Assembly: GCA_965603355.1 (NCBI GenBank)
Contig: CBFDCQ010000013.1
Location: 1 to 53,617, forward strand
Reading direction: 5' to 3'
DNA: 53,617 nt
Source of the DNA: CBFDCQ01 sp965603355
Lineage (GTDB): Bacteria; Hydrogenedentota; CAZGCA01; CBFDCQ01
The position numbers and the translations under genes were made by a program. The first letter of the stretch is position 1; every line of letters begins with the position of its first letter. Positions 25,545 to 34,318 of the stretch are shown here, in pieces. A model generated the notes under the pieces. The model saw only the letters and a program-made list of their open reading frames with translations. It did not search any database and had not been told where the DNA came from.

Positions 25545-26549
25545 TCAGGAAAGGGACGCGAACCTCTGTATTTCCTCGTAGGGGACCAACTGTCCGAAGT
25601 CTAACATCGTCTTCATCGCCCAGTTTGTGGTCCTTATACCGGCCTCCTCAACTGCCGCCAGCGGGTTGAGTCCCGCCATCACGATCATGCCCGTCCGGCC
25701 CTGCCCCACCGGCACGTCGAAAACCGGCTGATTCGGCATGCCTATCACGAGAGCTGCCCCGAGGCCGCTCCGCTCCAGTTCGCCGTTTATCCGTTCTACT
25801 TCATTGATGCCGGCGGTCGGTATTTCGCGAAAACTGGCACCCACGATCCCGTTTCCGGTGGACGCAGCCCGCGCTACTCGCGTCATTTGGCCTCTGATGA
25901 ATATCTCGAGCGGGTCGATCGTGGTGCCGTCGTAGTTGATGATCTCGGTGAAGCGGTGAGGTTGTCCGTTCCTCATTTCCAACAGACTGCCAAACTTTGA
26001 ATGGGTCACTATGCCCGCCTTGAGCAGCACCCCGTTAATTGTGATGCTGCAAACCGTGCCGATGGCAAACTTGCCGGGCGGTACCCCGAGGTTGCCAATT
26101 CGTTCTCCGGCGCCGGCGAGAGCCACGTACTTTCCCATACCCAGACCCGCGGAATAGACTTGCATTATTTCGGAGGCTGCCCTCTTCACTTCTGCAGCGT
26201 CTATTAGAGAGATGTTAAGAATGACTTGCCCGCGAAGATGCTCCAGGTCGAAGGTCATCTCGTAGGCCAGCGCATCAACCGTGGCTACCATGAAACCGAC
26301 CTTCTCAACCGTCATCGCGCCCCGTAGTTCCATCTCTCCGAGAGGTGTAATGGCGCGCCCGCGCTTGCCGAGACTCCGCGTCAGACCCTCCTCGTCCATC
26401 ATCCCGAGATAGTAGCGGACGGTCCTGTGACTCAGTTCAATGCCCTGAATATGAAGCTCGCGGGCGATACGCGTGCTTCCCAAAGATCTTCCCGCCTCGT
26501 CCAATATCCGCAGGATCGCCGCAACCTTGCGACGTGCTCGAGAATCCAT
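25545..26549 (-). CDS. NrpR-type transcriptional regulator (HTH plus DUF128)
   Basis: 334 residues. The N-terminal winged-helix (about 1-75) has the NrpR HTH signature region, IARELHIQGIELSHRTVRYYL. A single NrpR regulatory domain (DUF128, about 80-330) follows with GKFAIGTVCSITINGVLLKAGI and GQGRTGMIVMAGLNPLAA. In methanogens NrpR represses nitrogen-assimilation genes and is released by 2-oxoglutarate; archaeal forms often have two such domains, this has one. ATG at 26549 (GGGAG 7 bases upstream) is preferred over an in-frame TTG at 26573. It is divergent from the diaphorase/glutamate-synthase-like operon and convergent with the PurF-like gene, so nitrogen control of these is the obvious inference. 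Confidence 0.87.
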   Translation of the reverse strand: MDSRARRKVAAILRILDEAGRSLGSTRIARELHIQGIELSHRTVRYYLGMMDEEGLTRSLGKRGRAITPLGEMELRGAMTVEKVGFMVATVDALAYEMTFDLEHLRGQVILNISLIDAAEVKRAASEIMQVYSAGLGMGKYVALAGAGERIGNLGVPPGKFAIGTVCSITINGVLLKAGIVTHSKFGSLLEMRNGQPHRFTEIINYDGTTIDPLEIFIRGQMTRVARAASTGNGIVGASFREIPTAGINEVERINGELERSGLGAALVIGMPNQPVFDVPVGQGRTGMIVMAGLNPLAAVEEAGIRTTNWAMKTMLDFGQLVPYEEIQRFASLS

Positions 26550-26582
26550 AACCGCTCCCTTAGCCTGTTTCAACGCACCTTT

Positions 26583-26611
26583 AAGCTACCACAAAAAGCC
26601 ATTTATGTCAA
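26583..26611 (-). promoter_or_regulatory. Promoter for the NrpR-type gene
   Basis: On the minus strand TTGACA (26606-26611) and TAGCTT (26583-26588) are 17 bases apart. Its short leader carries the ATG at 26549. Confidence 0.6.
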
Positions 26612-26742
26612 AGGAAAGCGAGTATGCGGCAATATTACCGCCTGATGAGGCTGCGGCTACGACCTTAAGACACCTACAACAGTAGAACTGGCAGAGCACA
26701 AGTATTGGACATACAAGCAGTTAGCGTATACCAACAAGTCTC

Positions 26743-26802
26743 TTGACAAATCTCACTCAAAATGTTATTATACGGCATATAGTTGCCGACATCGATGGTC
26801 GG
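26743..26802 (+). promoter_or_regulatory. Promoter and inverted repeat for the diaphorase/GltS-like operon
   Basis: TTGACA (26743-26748) and TATTAT (26766-26771) are 17 bases apart. Just downstream an inverted repeat CCGAC/GTCGG (26786-26790 with 26798-26802) surrounds ATCGATG. It could be an operator for the divergent regulator or a 5' hairpin. The archaeal NrpR site GGAA-N6-TTCC was not found in 26574-26843 by eye. Confidence 0.65.
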
Positions 26803-26843
26803 AAGCATGGTACTGGTTCACTCGTCGGCACGAGGAGAAACGG

Positions 26844-27326
26844 ATGAACGCGATCGAATCCCCCGCTGTTCTAGATGTTGTTGAAGGTTGTTCTTCTGAT
26901 TTGATCGAAGTCCTGCAGGACATCCAAAGTCAGTGCAATTACTTACCGGAAGATGCTCTGCGAGCGGTGGCGGAAAGACTGAGCGTACCGCTGATAGAGG
27001 TGTTCCGAGCCGCCAACTTCTTCAAAGCGTTTACGCTGGTGCCGAGGGGAAGGCATCTTATCACGGTCTGCCAAGGTACTGCCTGCCACGTTCGCGGGGC
27101 ATCAAGGCTGCTCGATGCGGTTTCGGGACGGCTGAGACTGTCTCCGGGCGAGACGACGGGAGACGGTGCGTTCACCCTTGAGGCGGTGAACTGTCTTGGC
27201 GCATGCGCACTTGGCCCGGTCATCGTGATGGACGGAAAGTGTTACGCTCATATGACACCGGACAGACTGCGCAAGCTCATCGCAACGACCATCAGAGAGG
27301 ATGAGGAAGGTGCAGCAAATGGTTAA
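26844..27326 (+). CDS. NuoE/HoxE-like [2Fe-2S] diaphorase subunit
   Basis: 160 residues. A helical N-terminus is followed by a thioredoxin-like [2Fe-2S] domain with the four ligands in CQGTAC (about 76-81) and CLGAC (about 117-121). It is the small subunit of NuoEF-type NAD(P)H-oxidising modules. First gene of a four-gene operon; it overlaps the next gene by 8 bases. In other anaerobes such modules serve hydrogenases or formate dehydrogenases. Here the same operon carries a glutamate-synthase-like gene instead. Confidence 0.9.
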   Translation: MNAIESPAVLDVVEGCSSDLIEVLQDIQSQCNYLPEDALRAVAERLSVPLIEVFRAANFFKAFTLVPRGRHLITVCQGTACHVRGASRLLDAVSGRLRLSPGETTGDGAFTLEAVNCLGACALGPVIVMDGKCYAHMTPDRLRKLIATTIREDEEGAANG

Positions 27327-29172
27327 GTGCTCGACGCCCGAGAAGCTCGCCAAGTGGGCCGAGCGAGAGAGTCGCGAACGTTCCAAGTTCGATTTCACGG
27401 TGACGATGTGTGCAGGCACCGGTTGTCAGGCGAGTGCCTCTCCTGCGGTGATTGAGGCGCTGCGTGTCGAACTGAACCGGCAGGGTTTGCACGAGAAGGT
27501 CAAGATTCGAACCACAGGGTGCCACGGCTTTTGCGAGCAGGGGCCCTTGATGGTTATTGAGCCGGGGAACATTTTCTACCGAACTGTGGGACCGGAGGAT
27601 GTGCCCGAGATCGTATCGAGCACCCTGATAGACAAGAGAGTTGTTGAGAGATTGTGTTACGTTGACCCTGTATCGGGCCAGCAGATCGTCAGGGAATCAG
27701 ACATCCCGTTTTACAGGGCTCAAGAGCGTACAATTCTTCGCGAGAACAGGCTGGTCAACCCATCCGAAATTGAGGACTATGTTGCCAACGGCGGCTATTC
27801 GGCACTGGTAAAAGTACTGACATCGATGAAGCCACCGGATGTCATCGATGAGATCAAGGAATCAGGATTGCGCGGCCGCGGCGGTGGCGGATATCCGACG
27901 GGTCGCAAGTGGGAGCAGTGCCGCCAGGCGCCTGGTGATGAGAGGTACGTCATATGCAACGCCGATGAGGGCGATCCGGGCGCGTACATGGACCGGAGCA
28001 TTCTGGAAGGCAATCCGCACCTGGTGCTCGAAGGAATGATGATCGGCGCTTTCGCTATTGGCGCGCGAGAGGGCTACATCTATGTTCGCAACGAGTACCC
28101 GCTCGCCGTAGAGCACTCGAAGAAGGCCGTTGAACAGGCACGCGAAGTGGGTCTTCTTGGCGAGGATATCATGGGTAGCGGTTTCTCATTTGACGTTAAG
28201 GTCGTGCGCGGTGCCGGCGCGTTCGTCTGCGGTGAATCTACCGCATTGATTGCCAGCGTTGAGGGAAAGGTCGGTGAACCCAGGCCAAAGGACGTTCACA
28301 CGGTTGAAAAAGGACTTTTCGACAGACCAACGAACCTCAATAACGTTGAAACGTGGGCCAACGTACCTGCCATCATTAAAGAGGGCGCCAAGTCCTTTGC
28401 AGCAAAAGGGACCGCAACCAGCAAAGGCACCAAGATATTCGCGCTGACCGGCATGGTCAAGAACACCGGTCTCGTCGAGGTGCCTATGGGAACGCTGCTC
28501 AAGACGATTGTGTTTGATATCGGCGGAGGAGCAGTTGATGGCAAAGCGGTTAAGGCCGTGCAGACGGGTGGGCCGTCGGGCGGGTGCCTGCCGGTCGAGA
28601 AGTTCGATCTTCCGGTGGATTTCGAGGCGCTGAGCGAGGCCGGCTCAATGGTCGGTTCCGGCGGCATGGTTGTCATGGACGAGAGCACGTGCATGGTGGA
28701 TGTCGCGCGGTACTTTCTTGCGTTTCTGCAAGACGAATCATGCGGTAAATGCGTGCCGTGCCGCGTTGGGCTCGACAGGATGCTCGAGATCGTCACCGAT
28801 ATCACGGAAGGTCGCGGCACTGAGAGACAACTTGCCCTGTTGGAAGATGTCGCCGAGACTGTGCAAGTAGCTTCGTTATGCGCGCTCGGCAAAACGGCAC
28901 CGAATCCAGTGCTTTCAACACTGAGATACTTCCGTTCTGAATACGAAGAACACATAAAAGAGAAACGCTGCCCGGCAGGTGTGTGCCGCGCGTTGATCAG
29001 CTATTCAATCGATCCCGAAATTTGCACTGGGTGCGGCGCCTGTTTGCGCGCGTGCCCGCACGAGGCCATATCTGGGAGCAAGAAGGAGCCGCACGCGATT
29101 GATCAGACTTCCTGCCAAAAGTGCGGCATATGCCGCGACGAATGCAAGTTCGGCGCCGTGGTTGTCCAGTAA
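27319..29172 (+). CDS. NuoF-like NAD(P)H-binding flavoprotein with extra Fe-S domains
   Basis: 617 residues. An N-terminal thioredoxin-like [2Fe-2S] domain (CAGTGC and CHGFC) is followed by the FMN/NAD core (SGLRGRGGGGYPTGRKW, CNADEGDPGAYMDR), an SLBB domain, the NuoF 4Fe-4S site (ESCGKCVPCRVG plus a later Cys) and a C-terminal two-cluster ferredoxin domain (CTGCGACLRACP, CQKCGICRDECKF). This is the HndC/HydB-type layout of soluble hydrogenase and bifurcating complexes. NADH or NADPH preference is not readable. ATG 27319 was chosen over 27301 for its ribosome-binding site (GAGGAAGG). Confidence 0.92.
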   Translation: MVKCSTPEKLAKWAERESRERSKFDFTVTMCAGTGCQASASPAVIEALRVELNRQGLHEKVKIRTTGCHGFCEQGPLMVIEPGNIFYRTVGPEDVPEIVSSTLIDKRVVERLCYVDPVSGQQIVRESDIPFYRAQERTILRENRLVNPSEIEDYVANGGYSALVKVLTSMKPPDVIDEIKESGLRGRGGGGYPTGRKWEQCRQAPGDERYVICNADEGDPGAYMDRSILEGNPHLVLEGMMIGAFAIGAREGYIYVRNEYPLAVEHSKKAVEQAREVGLLGEDIMGSGFSFDVKVVRGAGAFVCGESTALIASVEGKVGEPRPKDVHTVEKGLFDRPTNLNNVETWANVPAIIKEGAKSFAAKGTATSKGTKIFALTGMVKNTGLVEVPMGTLLKTIVFDIGGGAVDGKAVKAVQTGGPSGGCLPVEKFDLPVDFEALSEAGSMVGSGGMVVMDESTCMVDVARYFLAFLQDESCGKCVPCRVGLDRMLEIVTDITEGRGTERQLALLEDVAETVQVASLCALGKTAPNPVLSTLRYFRSEYEEHIKEKRCPAGVCRALISYSIDPEICTGCGACLRACPHEAISGSKKEPHAIDQTSCQKCGICRDECKFGAVVVQ

Positions 29173-29182
29173 GGGTTTGAGC

Positions 29183-29872
29183 ATGGTTAAATACGTATCA
29201 CTCACAATTAACGGCGCCAAAGTCAGAGTGCCGGAAGGGACTACAGTACTTGACGCAGCGTTCGAGTACGGCATTTGTATTCCGCATCTATGTCACATGC
29301 CTGGTGTGGAACCGATAGGGGTATGCCGAGTATGTGTCGTCGAGCTGGTCCAGAACGGAAGGTCGCGAATGACCGCCTCCTGCACGCTTAAGGCGAAAGA
29401 AGGCATGGTAGTTCTGGCCCATTCCGAGAAAGTGCTCAAGGCCAGGCGCGTCGTCGCGGAGATGCTCGTCGCGGAAGCCCCTAACTCGCGTGCCATACAG
29501 GATCTGGCCGTCAAGTGTGGCGTTACGGACGTACGTTTTCCCTTCAAAAACAAGGACTGCGTCTTGTGCGGGAGGTGCGTGCGAGTCTGCAGCGAAATGT
29601 GGCAAGCGCAGGCACTCGGATTCGTCGGTCGGGGCAAGGACCGTCACGTAGCTCTCCCGTTCGATACGCGGCCGGAGTTCTGCAAGAGATGCTGGTCCTG
29701 CATCGATATCTGTCCGATGACCATCACTCCGTGTAACGGCCCGATGGTATGCGGCGAGGAATATTTCTGTGCGCAATGCGCGTCACAGTTATCAATGTCA
29801 GAGAGCATCGAGGATACATGTTCTTGGTGCAGACTGGGTGAAGGGTTTCAGTGCTCAAGACAGGGCCCATAA
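29183..29872 (+). CDS. HoxU/NuoG-N-like iron-sulfur subunit
   Basis: 229 residues. It has an N-terminal ferredoxin-type [2Fe-2S] site (CIPHLCHMPGV...GVCRVCVVE...C), then a segment that may be a diverged Cys/His cluster region, and two 4Fe-4S motifs (CVLCGRCVRVC, CKRCWSCIDICP). A further Cys-rich tail follows (CGEEYFCAQC, CSWCRLGEGFQC), not typical of HoxU. It should wire the NuoEF module to its partner. The H-cluster domain of FeFe hydrogenase is absent. The open frame reaches upstream into the previous gene; ATG 29183 with AAGGG is the start. 10-base gap upstream. Confidence 0.85.
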   Translation: MVKYVSLTINGAKVRVPEGTTVLDAAFEYGICIPHLCHMPGVEPIGVCRVCVVELVQNGRSRMTASCTLKAKEGMVVLAHSEKVLKARRVVAEMLVAEAPNSRAIQDLAVKCGVTDVRFPFKNKDCVLCGRCVRVCSEMWQAQALGFVGRGKDRHVALPFDTRPEFCKRCWSCIDICPMTITPCNGPMVCGEEYFCAQCASQLSMSESIEDTCSWCRLGEGFQCSRQGP

Positions 29873-29890
29873 ACGAGAAGGAAGACAGCT

Positions 29891-31489
29891 ATGAATCTGC
29901 AACGACCTAACTCAAATGACGTATCACAGACTGCGAACCGCTCGCGCAACGTGGTTCCCGGTTCAGGACTATGCACGCGATGTGTGGACGGATGCCGGGG
30001 CAACTGTGAGGTGTTCAAGTCCTCGTTCCGGGGACGAGAGGTGATTTACCCGGGACCTTACGGAACGATCACCGCTGGCGGCGATAAGGACTATCCCGTG
30101 GACTACTCTCACCTTAACATCCAGGGGTACGCCTTCGGCGCGGCGGGGCTTCCTGAAGGTACTCCCGCCGACCCCGATCACACCGCGTTCCCGGTGGTCA
30201 ACACCGAGACCGAATTCGGTGACGAGCACCAGATCAAACTGAAGGTGCCGGTTTTCTCAGGGGCGCTAGGTTCGACGGACGTAGCGCGTCGCAATTGGGA
30301 ACATTTTGCTGTTGGTGCAGCGATATCGGGAATCAGTCTGGTTTGCGGGGAGAACGTGTGCGGTATTGACCCTGAGTTGGAGCTCGACAGGAACGGCAAG
30401 ATCGTCGAATCACCGGAGATGCGCCGTCGCGTTGAGTTGTACAAGCGGTGGCGTGAAGAGAACTACGGCGACATCCACGTTCAGATGAACGTTGAGGATA
30501 CGCGGTTCGGCGTGGCCGAGTACGTCATTGAAAAACTCGGTGTCGAAACCATAGAGCTGAAATGGGGACAGGGTGCAAAATGCATCGGCGGCGAGATCAA
30601 GGTTGATTCCCTCGAACGCGCTCTGGAACTCCAAAAACGCGGCTACATCGTGACGCCTGACCCGTCCAGTGAAGCGGCCCAGGCGGGGTACCGTGATGGC
30701 GCGATCAAGCAGTTTGAGCGTCACTCCCGTCTTGGATTCGTGGACCAGGAAGAGTTCTTCAAGGAGGTCGAGCGCCTGCGTGGTCTTGGTGCAAGACGCA
30801 TAACGCTGAAGACCGGCGCTTACCCAATGCGCGAATTGGCTATGGCGCTCAAGTGGTCCTCGGACGCCCGGATCGATCTGCTAACGATAGACGGTGCACC
30901 GGGCGGGACCGGTATGAGCCCGTGGCGCATGATGGAAGAGTGGGGAGTGCCGACGTTCTACTTGCAGGCAATGGCGGTCGAGTTGTGTGAAAAGCTCGCC
31001 GCGAAAGGGACCTACGTGCCGGACATCGCCATGGCGGGCGGTTTCTCTGCCGAGGACCATGTTTTCAAGGCTCTTGCAATGGGCGCCCCGTATACCAAAG
31101 CGGTATGTATGGGTCGCGCCATGATGATCCCGGGGATGGTCGGAAAGAATATCGAGCACTGGCTCAATAACGGCAACGGCGGTTTGCCGAGAACCGTCGC
31201 TCAGTTCGGCAATAAGGTAGAGGAGATATTCGTGACGTATGAGACGCTCAAAGCGAAGTACAACTCGCAAACCAAGGAGATCCCGCTCGGTGCGATCGCG
31301 ATGTACACGTTTGTGGACAAGCTTAAGGTGGGTCTCCAACAGTTGATGGCGGGCACGCGGAACTTCCGAGTCTCGGCGATATCGCGTCAAGATCTCATGG
31401 CGTTAACCGAAGAGGCCGCGAAAGTCTCTAACGTCCCCTACGTCATGGAGGCCTATCGGGAGGAGGCCGAGGCCATAATCAACGCCTGA
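29891..31489 (+). CDS. FMN glutamate-synthase-like protein without amidotransferase domain
   Basis: 532 residues. An N-terminal Cys cluster (CTRCVDGCRGNC) suggests a 4Fe-4S site. The rest is the FMN-binding alpha/beta barrel of glutamate synthase large subunits, with IELKWGQGAKCIGGEIK, LLTIDGAPGGTGMSPWR and PDIAMAGGFSAEDHVFKALAMGA. The class II glutaminase domain and the GXGXG helix of GltB are missing. Activity with ammonia or with a separate glutaminase is possible, or an unrelated FMN reaction. The 18-base gap after the HoxU-like gene implies electrons from NAD(P)H. AAGGAAG precedes the ATG. Confidence 0.85.
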   Translation: MNLQRPNSNDVSQTANRSRNVVPGSGLCTRCVDGCRGNCEVFKSSFRGREVIYPGPYGTITAGGDKDYPVDYSHLNIQGYAFGAAGLPEGTPADPDHTAFPVVNTETEFGDEHQIKLKVPVFSGALGSTDVARRNWEHFAVGAAISGISLVCGENVCGIDPELELDRNGKIVESPEMRRRVELYKRWREENYGDIHVQMNVEDTRFGVAEYVIEKLGVETIELKWGQGAKCIGGEIKVDSLERALELQKRGYIVTPDPSSEAAQAGYRDGAIKQFERHSRLGFVDQEEFFKEVERLRGLGARRITLKTGAYPMRELAMALKWSSDARIDLLTIDGAPGGTGMSPWRMMEEWGVPTFYLQAMAVELCEKLAAKGTYVPDIAMAGGFSAEDHVFKALAMGAPYTKAVCMGRAMMIPGMVGKNIEHWLNNGNGGLPRTVAQFGNKVEEIFVTYETLKAKYNSQTKEIPLGAIAMYTFVDKLKVGLQQLMAGTRNFRVSAISRQDLMALTEEAAKVSNVPYVMEAYREEAEAIINA

Positions 31490-31558
31490 TGTGCGACATG
31501 CGCGTTGATGGCACGGGAAGATCGTGGGCTGCAGCTTCCTGCGCATTGGACTTAAGGG

Positions 31559-31580
31559 GGCAACTGCACGCGGAGTTGCC
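31559..31580. terminator. Hairpin between convergent genes
   Basis: GGCAACT (31559-31565) pairs with AGTTGCC (31574-31580), loop of 8. No T-run follows on either strand, so termination is only a guess. Confidence 0.25.
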
Positions 31581-31633
31581 GCCGCCGCATTTATGCAACT
31601 ACCGGTGGGGACTGCGATACCCTGTGCAGGCAA

Positions 31634-34264
31634 CTAGTTGATGTCGTTCTTCATGTAGCACATGACGCGCTGGTTAAACGTGTCCGCATAGAGGGTTACC
31701 GTTACGCCATCTGCCAGGTCCGAGGCGTTAATGACCCGCACCACGTTCTTGTATCGTTGAGCGTCAGGGAGCAGTTGCACGAGGCTGTTGCTCGATTCTT
31801 CGAAGAAAGTCTGATTCAAAAGATTGTGCTTTCGGTTCGGGAAAAGGGCAAGGTATAGCATTTCCGCCTCGATAAGCTCGCTGAAGAAATGCGTGCCCAA
31901 AGATACGTCCGGTATCAGATCATCGCGCATGGCGACGATCTCACACAGTATCGATACGGTGCTAATCTCGGCAAAGGAGACCGGCACTCCTAGCAGGGAC
32001 GTGGAGGTACCCCACCGGCCGGGTCCGACGAGCATCGTGACCTGCGATCTGTCGGCGTTCAGCCGCGTGAGACGGCCGATGAGTCGTGCGACAGAATAGC
32101 GTTCGCTAATCGGTAGGCGCCCGTACACAGAGGGCACCACGTAAATGAACTGTTCCACCGTGTCATATCGGCTCTGGCCAATCACCGGTCCGGACGTCTC
32201 CAAAATCATATCCGCGTCTTCTATCGCTTCAATACCGCCGGGTGGTAAAGCCGCGCCCCCAAAGCCGCTCTTCACCTGAAGGGGTCTACACTGTACAAGG
32301 TTGATCCTGTACCCGTTTCCGTTGAAGAAATTCGCGGTGAACTCGATGTCCACGGGGCACCCGTAGGCTTCTTGAAGAACGCGGAGCGCCTCGCGCATGT
32401 CACTTATGAATGAAGTGCGGGTAAGAAGCCCGTCGAACGTCAGCATGAGCGGAGCAGAAGCGCGAAGTCCACGTTCCTTGGCAGCGCGTTCGAGCGCAGC
32501 GTCACGTGCTGCAAACAGAGGCATCGAGACATTGTCGTCCTGCGCTATGGCACTCTGGAAGTCGACGCAGACCAACTGATTTCCATGGAGGTCCAACACA
32601 TCAACCTTTCTCTGCGAATACTGCCTGATGTCATCGGGATTTGCCTCGGGTCGGCGGCTGGGATTGTTTAGTGCCACTACGCGCGTATAGTCATCGTCGC
32701 TGCGGTCCACGGCTCGTGTTCCGAGCCCGAAAACGACGCGTAACATCCCGGCGCTGGGGTCGATGTCTTTGCTCCAGACATAGGGATTGAAGGAGAAGCC
32801 AACACCAGCGATCTCGGGGTAGAACAGACTGCCTCGCAGCGACCCCGACACGCGCTGCACCAAGAGAGCCATTTGCTCGTCGCGGTCAAGGAGACCGTGA
32901 CGCGCACGGTAGGAAAGTGCCCTCTCACTCAGTGTGCTGGCGTATACCGTTTTAACCGCGGAAATGAAATCTTCAAGGCGTTTCTGGCGGGACCCCTGGT
33001 TTGCGCAAAAGACGCTCTCGTACTTCCCCGCAAATGAATTCCCGAAGTTGTCTTCGAGCAGGCTGCTGGATCGAACAATGATGGGCGATTGGCCGAAATA
33101 GTCCAGCATCTCAGCGAACTGTTGTTCGATGTACTCTGGAAAGATACCGGTCTGAATGCGCTGGCGCGCGGTCTCTACACCTTCGAGGAATGAGGAGGTA
33201 TCCTGACGGTTTCTGCAGATCCACCAGCACCCGTTGCGCACCAGGAAGGTGTAGAATACGTCGGCAGCGATGAAAAAAGAGTCATGTACTTCGAGCACGT
33301 CCTTCCAGCGAGGATCTGTGCATTCAAGTATAGCTCGAGCGAGAAGCATGCCCACGGACTTGCCGCCAATAAGTCCTGTGCCGATCGTCCGTTTGCCCAC
33401 TTCAAGCACATCGGACAGTTCAAAATACCGCTCAGCAAGCTGGAGGACGCGCTGATCCCTCGAAATGATCATACGCAGGAGTCGATGGAATATCTCTGTT
33501 GTTTTCTGATCCGGCTCGTCTTCAGCCAGCCGGTCATTCAATACTTTTTCTGCCTCCAAAAACATGCGGCGCCACACGTCCAAGCGGTTAATGGTAAGCT
33601 CGAGCGCGGAACGAGGAGTCGAGGTAAGGACTTCTGAAATAATGTAGCTGTCGGTTACGGCATGAAACTCGTCCTTATCCCACGCATGGAGCATGTGCAT
33701 CGTCGGTGAGTACCGACTCTGTGCCTTAACTGGATGCACGTAGATCTTGTCACAATAATGGTAGACGTCAAGGAGCAGTTGCGTTGTGTCTCTGATCGGT
33801 ACAGTTGCATAGAATGAGTGGTAGTTTCTAAGCAGGGCAAAATACGCGACAGTCTCCAGATCGTACAAATAGGGACACGTGAGCATAAAGAAGTTGCCGA
33901 GCATCTGATCGCTGAACCAATCGACGGCCAGGTCGGAGAGACAATCAAATACGTAGAAACCGCCACGACCGACCTCGTCAATCGTGGCGTGAATGTCGCG
34001 AAGAAAAGTCTCGAATCCAGCTTGCGGATCGAGCGTGTGTATTTCCACGCCCATGTCGTCTGAAAGCAGCGCCTTGTGCCTGGCGAATCGGAAATAGACC
34101 AGCCTTCTGCCGGTTTTGACTGCTTTGCGACAACACGGCTCGACGAACGCTAGATAGTCCTCAATCCTTTCAACCTGCCAGACGACGTTGTCGCCTGCCA
34201 TTAGCCCACGAATCAACCGATCAAGCTCAGGAAGCCCGGTACTCAATTCTCCGTCTACCTGCAC
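31634..34264 (-). CDS. PEP-synthase-like pyruvate/phosphate-binding protein with KaiC-like N-terminus
   Basis: 876 residues. Residues 1-250 resemble the KaiC/RecA-like fold (begins with TGLPELDRLIRGLMAGDNVVW), but the Walker A Gly-Lys-Thr is absent. Residues about 290-690 are a PPDK_N/PEP-synthase N-terminal nucleotide-binding domain (GTGLIGGKSVGM, PIIVRSSSLLEDNFGNSFAGKYES, DIEFT...YRINLVQCRPLQ). A unique C-terminal third (TMLVGPGRWGTSTSLLG) follows. The phosphohistidine and PEP-binding domains are missing, so it is not a full PEP synthase. Function unknown; perhaps phosphotransfer or regulation. GTG start with GGAGACG upstream. 54 bases downstream of gdhA, probably one operon. Confidence 0.8.
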   Translation of the reverse strand: MQVDGELSTGLPELDRLIRGLMAGDNVVWQVERIEDYLAFVEPCCRKAVKTGRRLVYFRFARHKALLSDDMGVEIHTLDPQAGFETFLRDIHATIDEVGRGGFYVFDCLSDLAVDWFSDQMLGNFFMLTCPYLYDLETVAYFALLRNYHSFYATVPIRDTTQLLLDVYHYCDKIYVHPVKAQSRYSPTMHMLHAWDKDEFHAVTDSYIISEVLTSTPRSALELTINRLDVWRRMFLEAEKVLNDRLAEDEPDQKTTEIFHRLLRMIISRDQRVLQLAERYFELSDVLEVGKRTIGTGLIGGKSVGMLLARAILECTDPRWKDVLEVHDSFFIAADVFYTFLVRNGCWWICRNRQDTSSFLEGVETARQRIQTGIFPEYIEQQFAEMLDYFGQSPIIVRSSSLLEDNFGNSFAGKYESVFCANQGSRQKRLEDFISAVKTVYASTLSERALSYRARHGLLDRDEQMALLVQRVSGSLRGSLFYPEIAGVGFSFNPYVWSKDIDPSAGMLRVVFGLGTRAVDRSDDDYTRVVALNNPSRRPEANPDDIRQYSQRKVDVLDLHGNQLVCVDFQSAIAQDDNVSMPLFAARDAALERAAKERGLRASAPLMLTFDGLLTRTSFISDMREALRVLQEAYGCPVDIEFTANFFNGNGYRINLVQCRPLQVKSGFGGAALPPGGIEAIEDADMILETSGPVIGQSRYDTVEQFIYVVPSVYGRLPISERYSVARLIGRLTRLNADRSQVTMLVGPGRWGTSTSLLGVPVSFAEISTVSILCEIVAMRDDLIPDVSLGTHFFSELIEAEMLYLALFPNRKHNLLNQTFFEESSNSLVQLLPDAQRYKNVVRVINASDLADGVTVTLYADTFNQRVMCYMKNDIN

Positions 34265-34318
34265 AATACCGTCTCCCTAATGCAGTGGTGCGGCGGACAG
34301 CCGGCCCTCGTGCAACGG

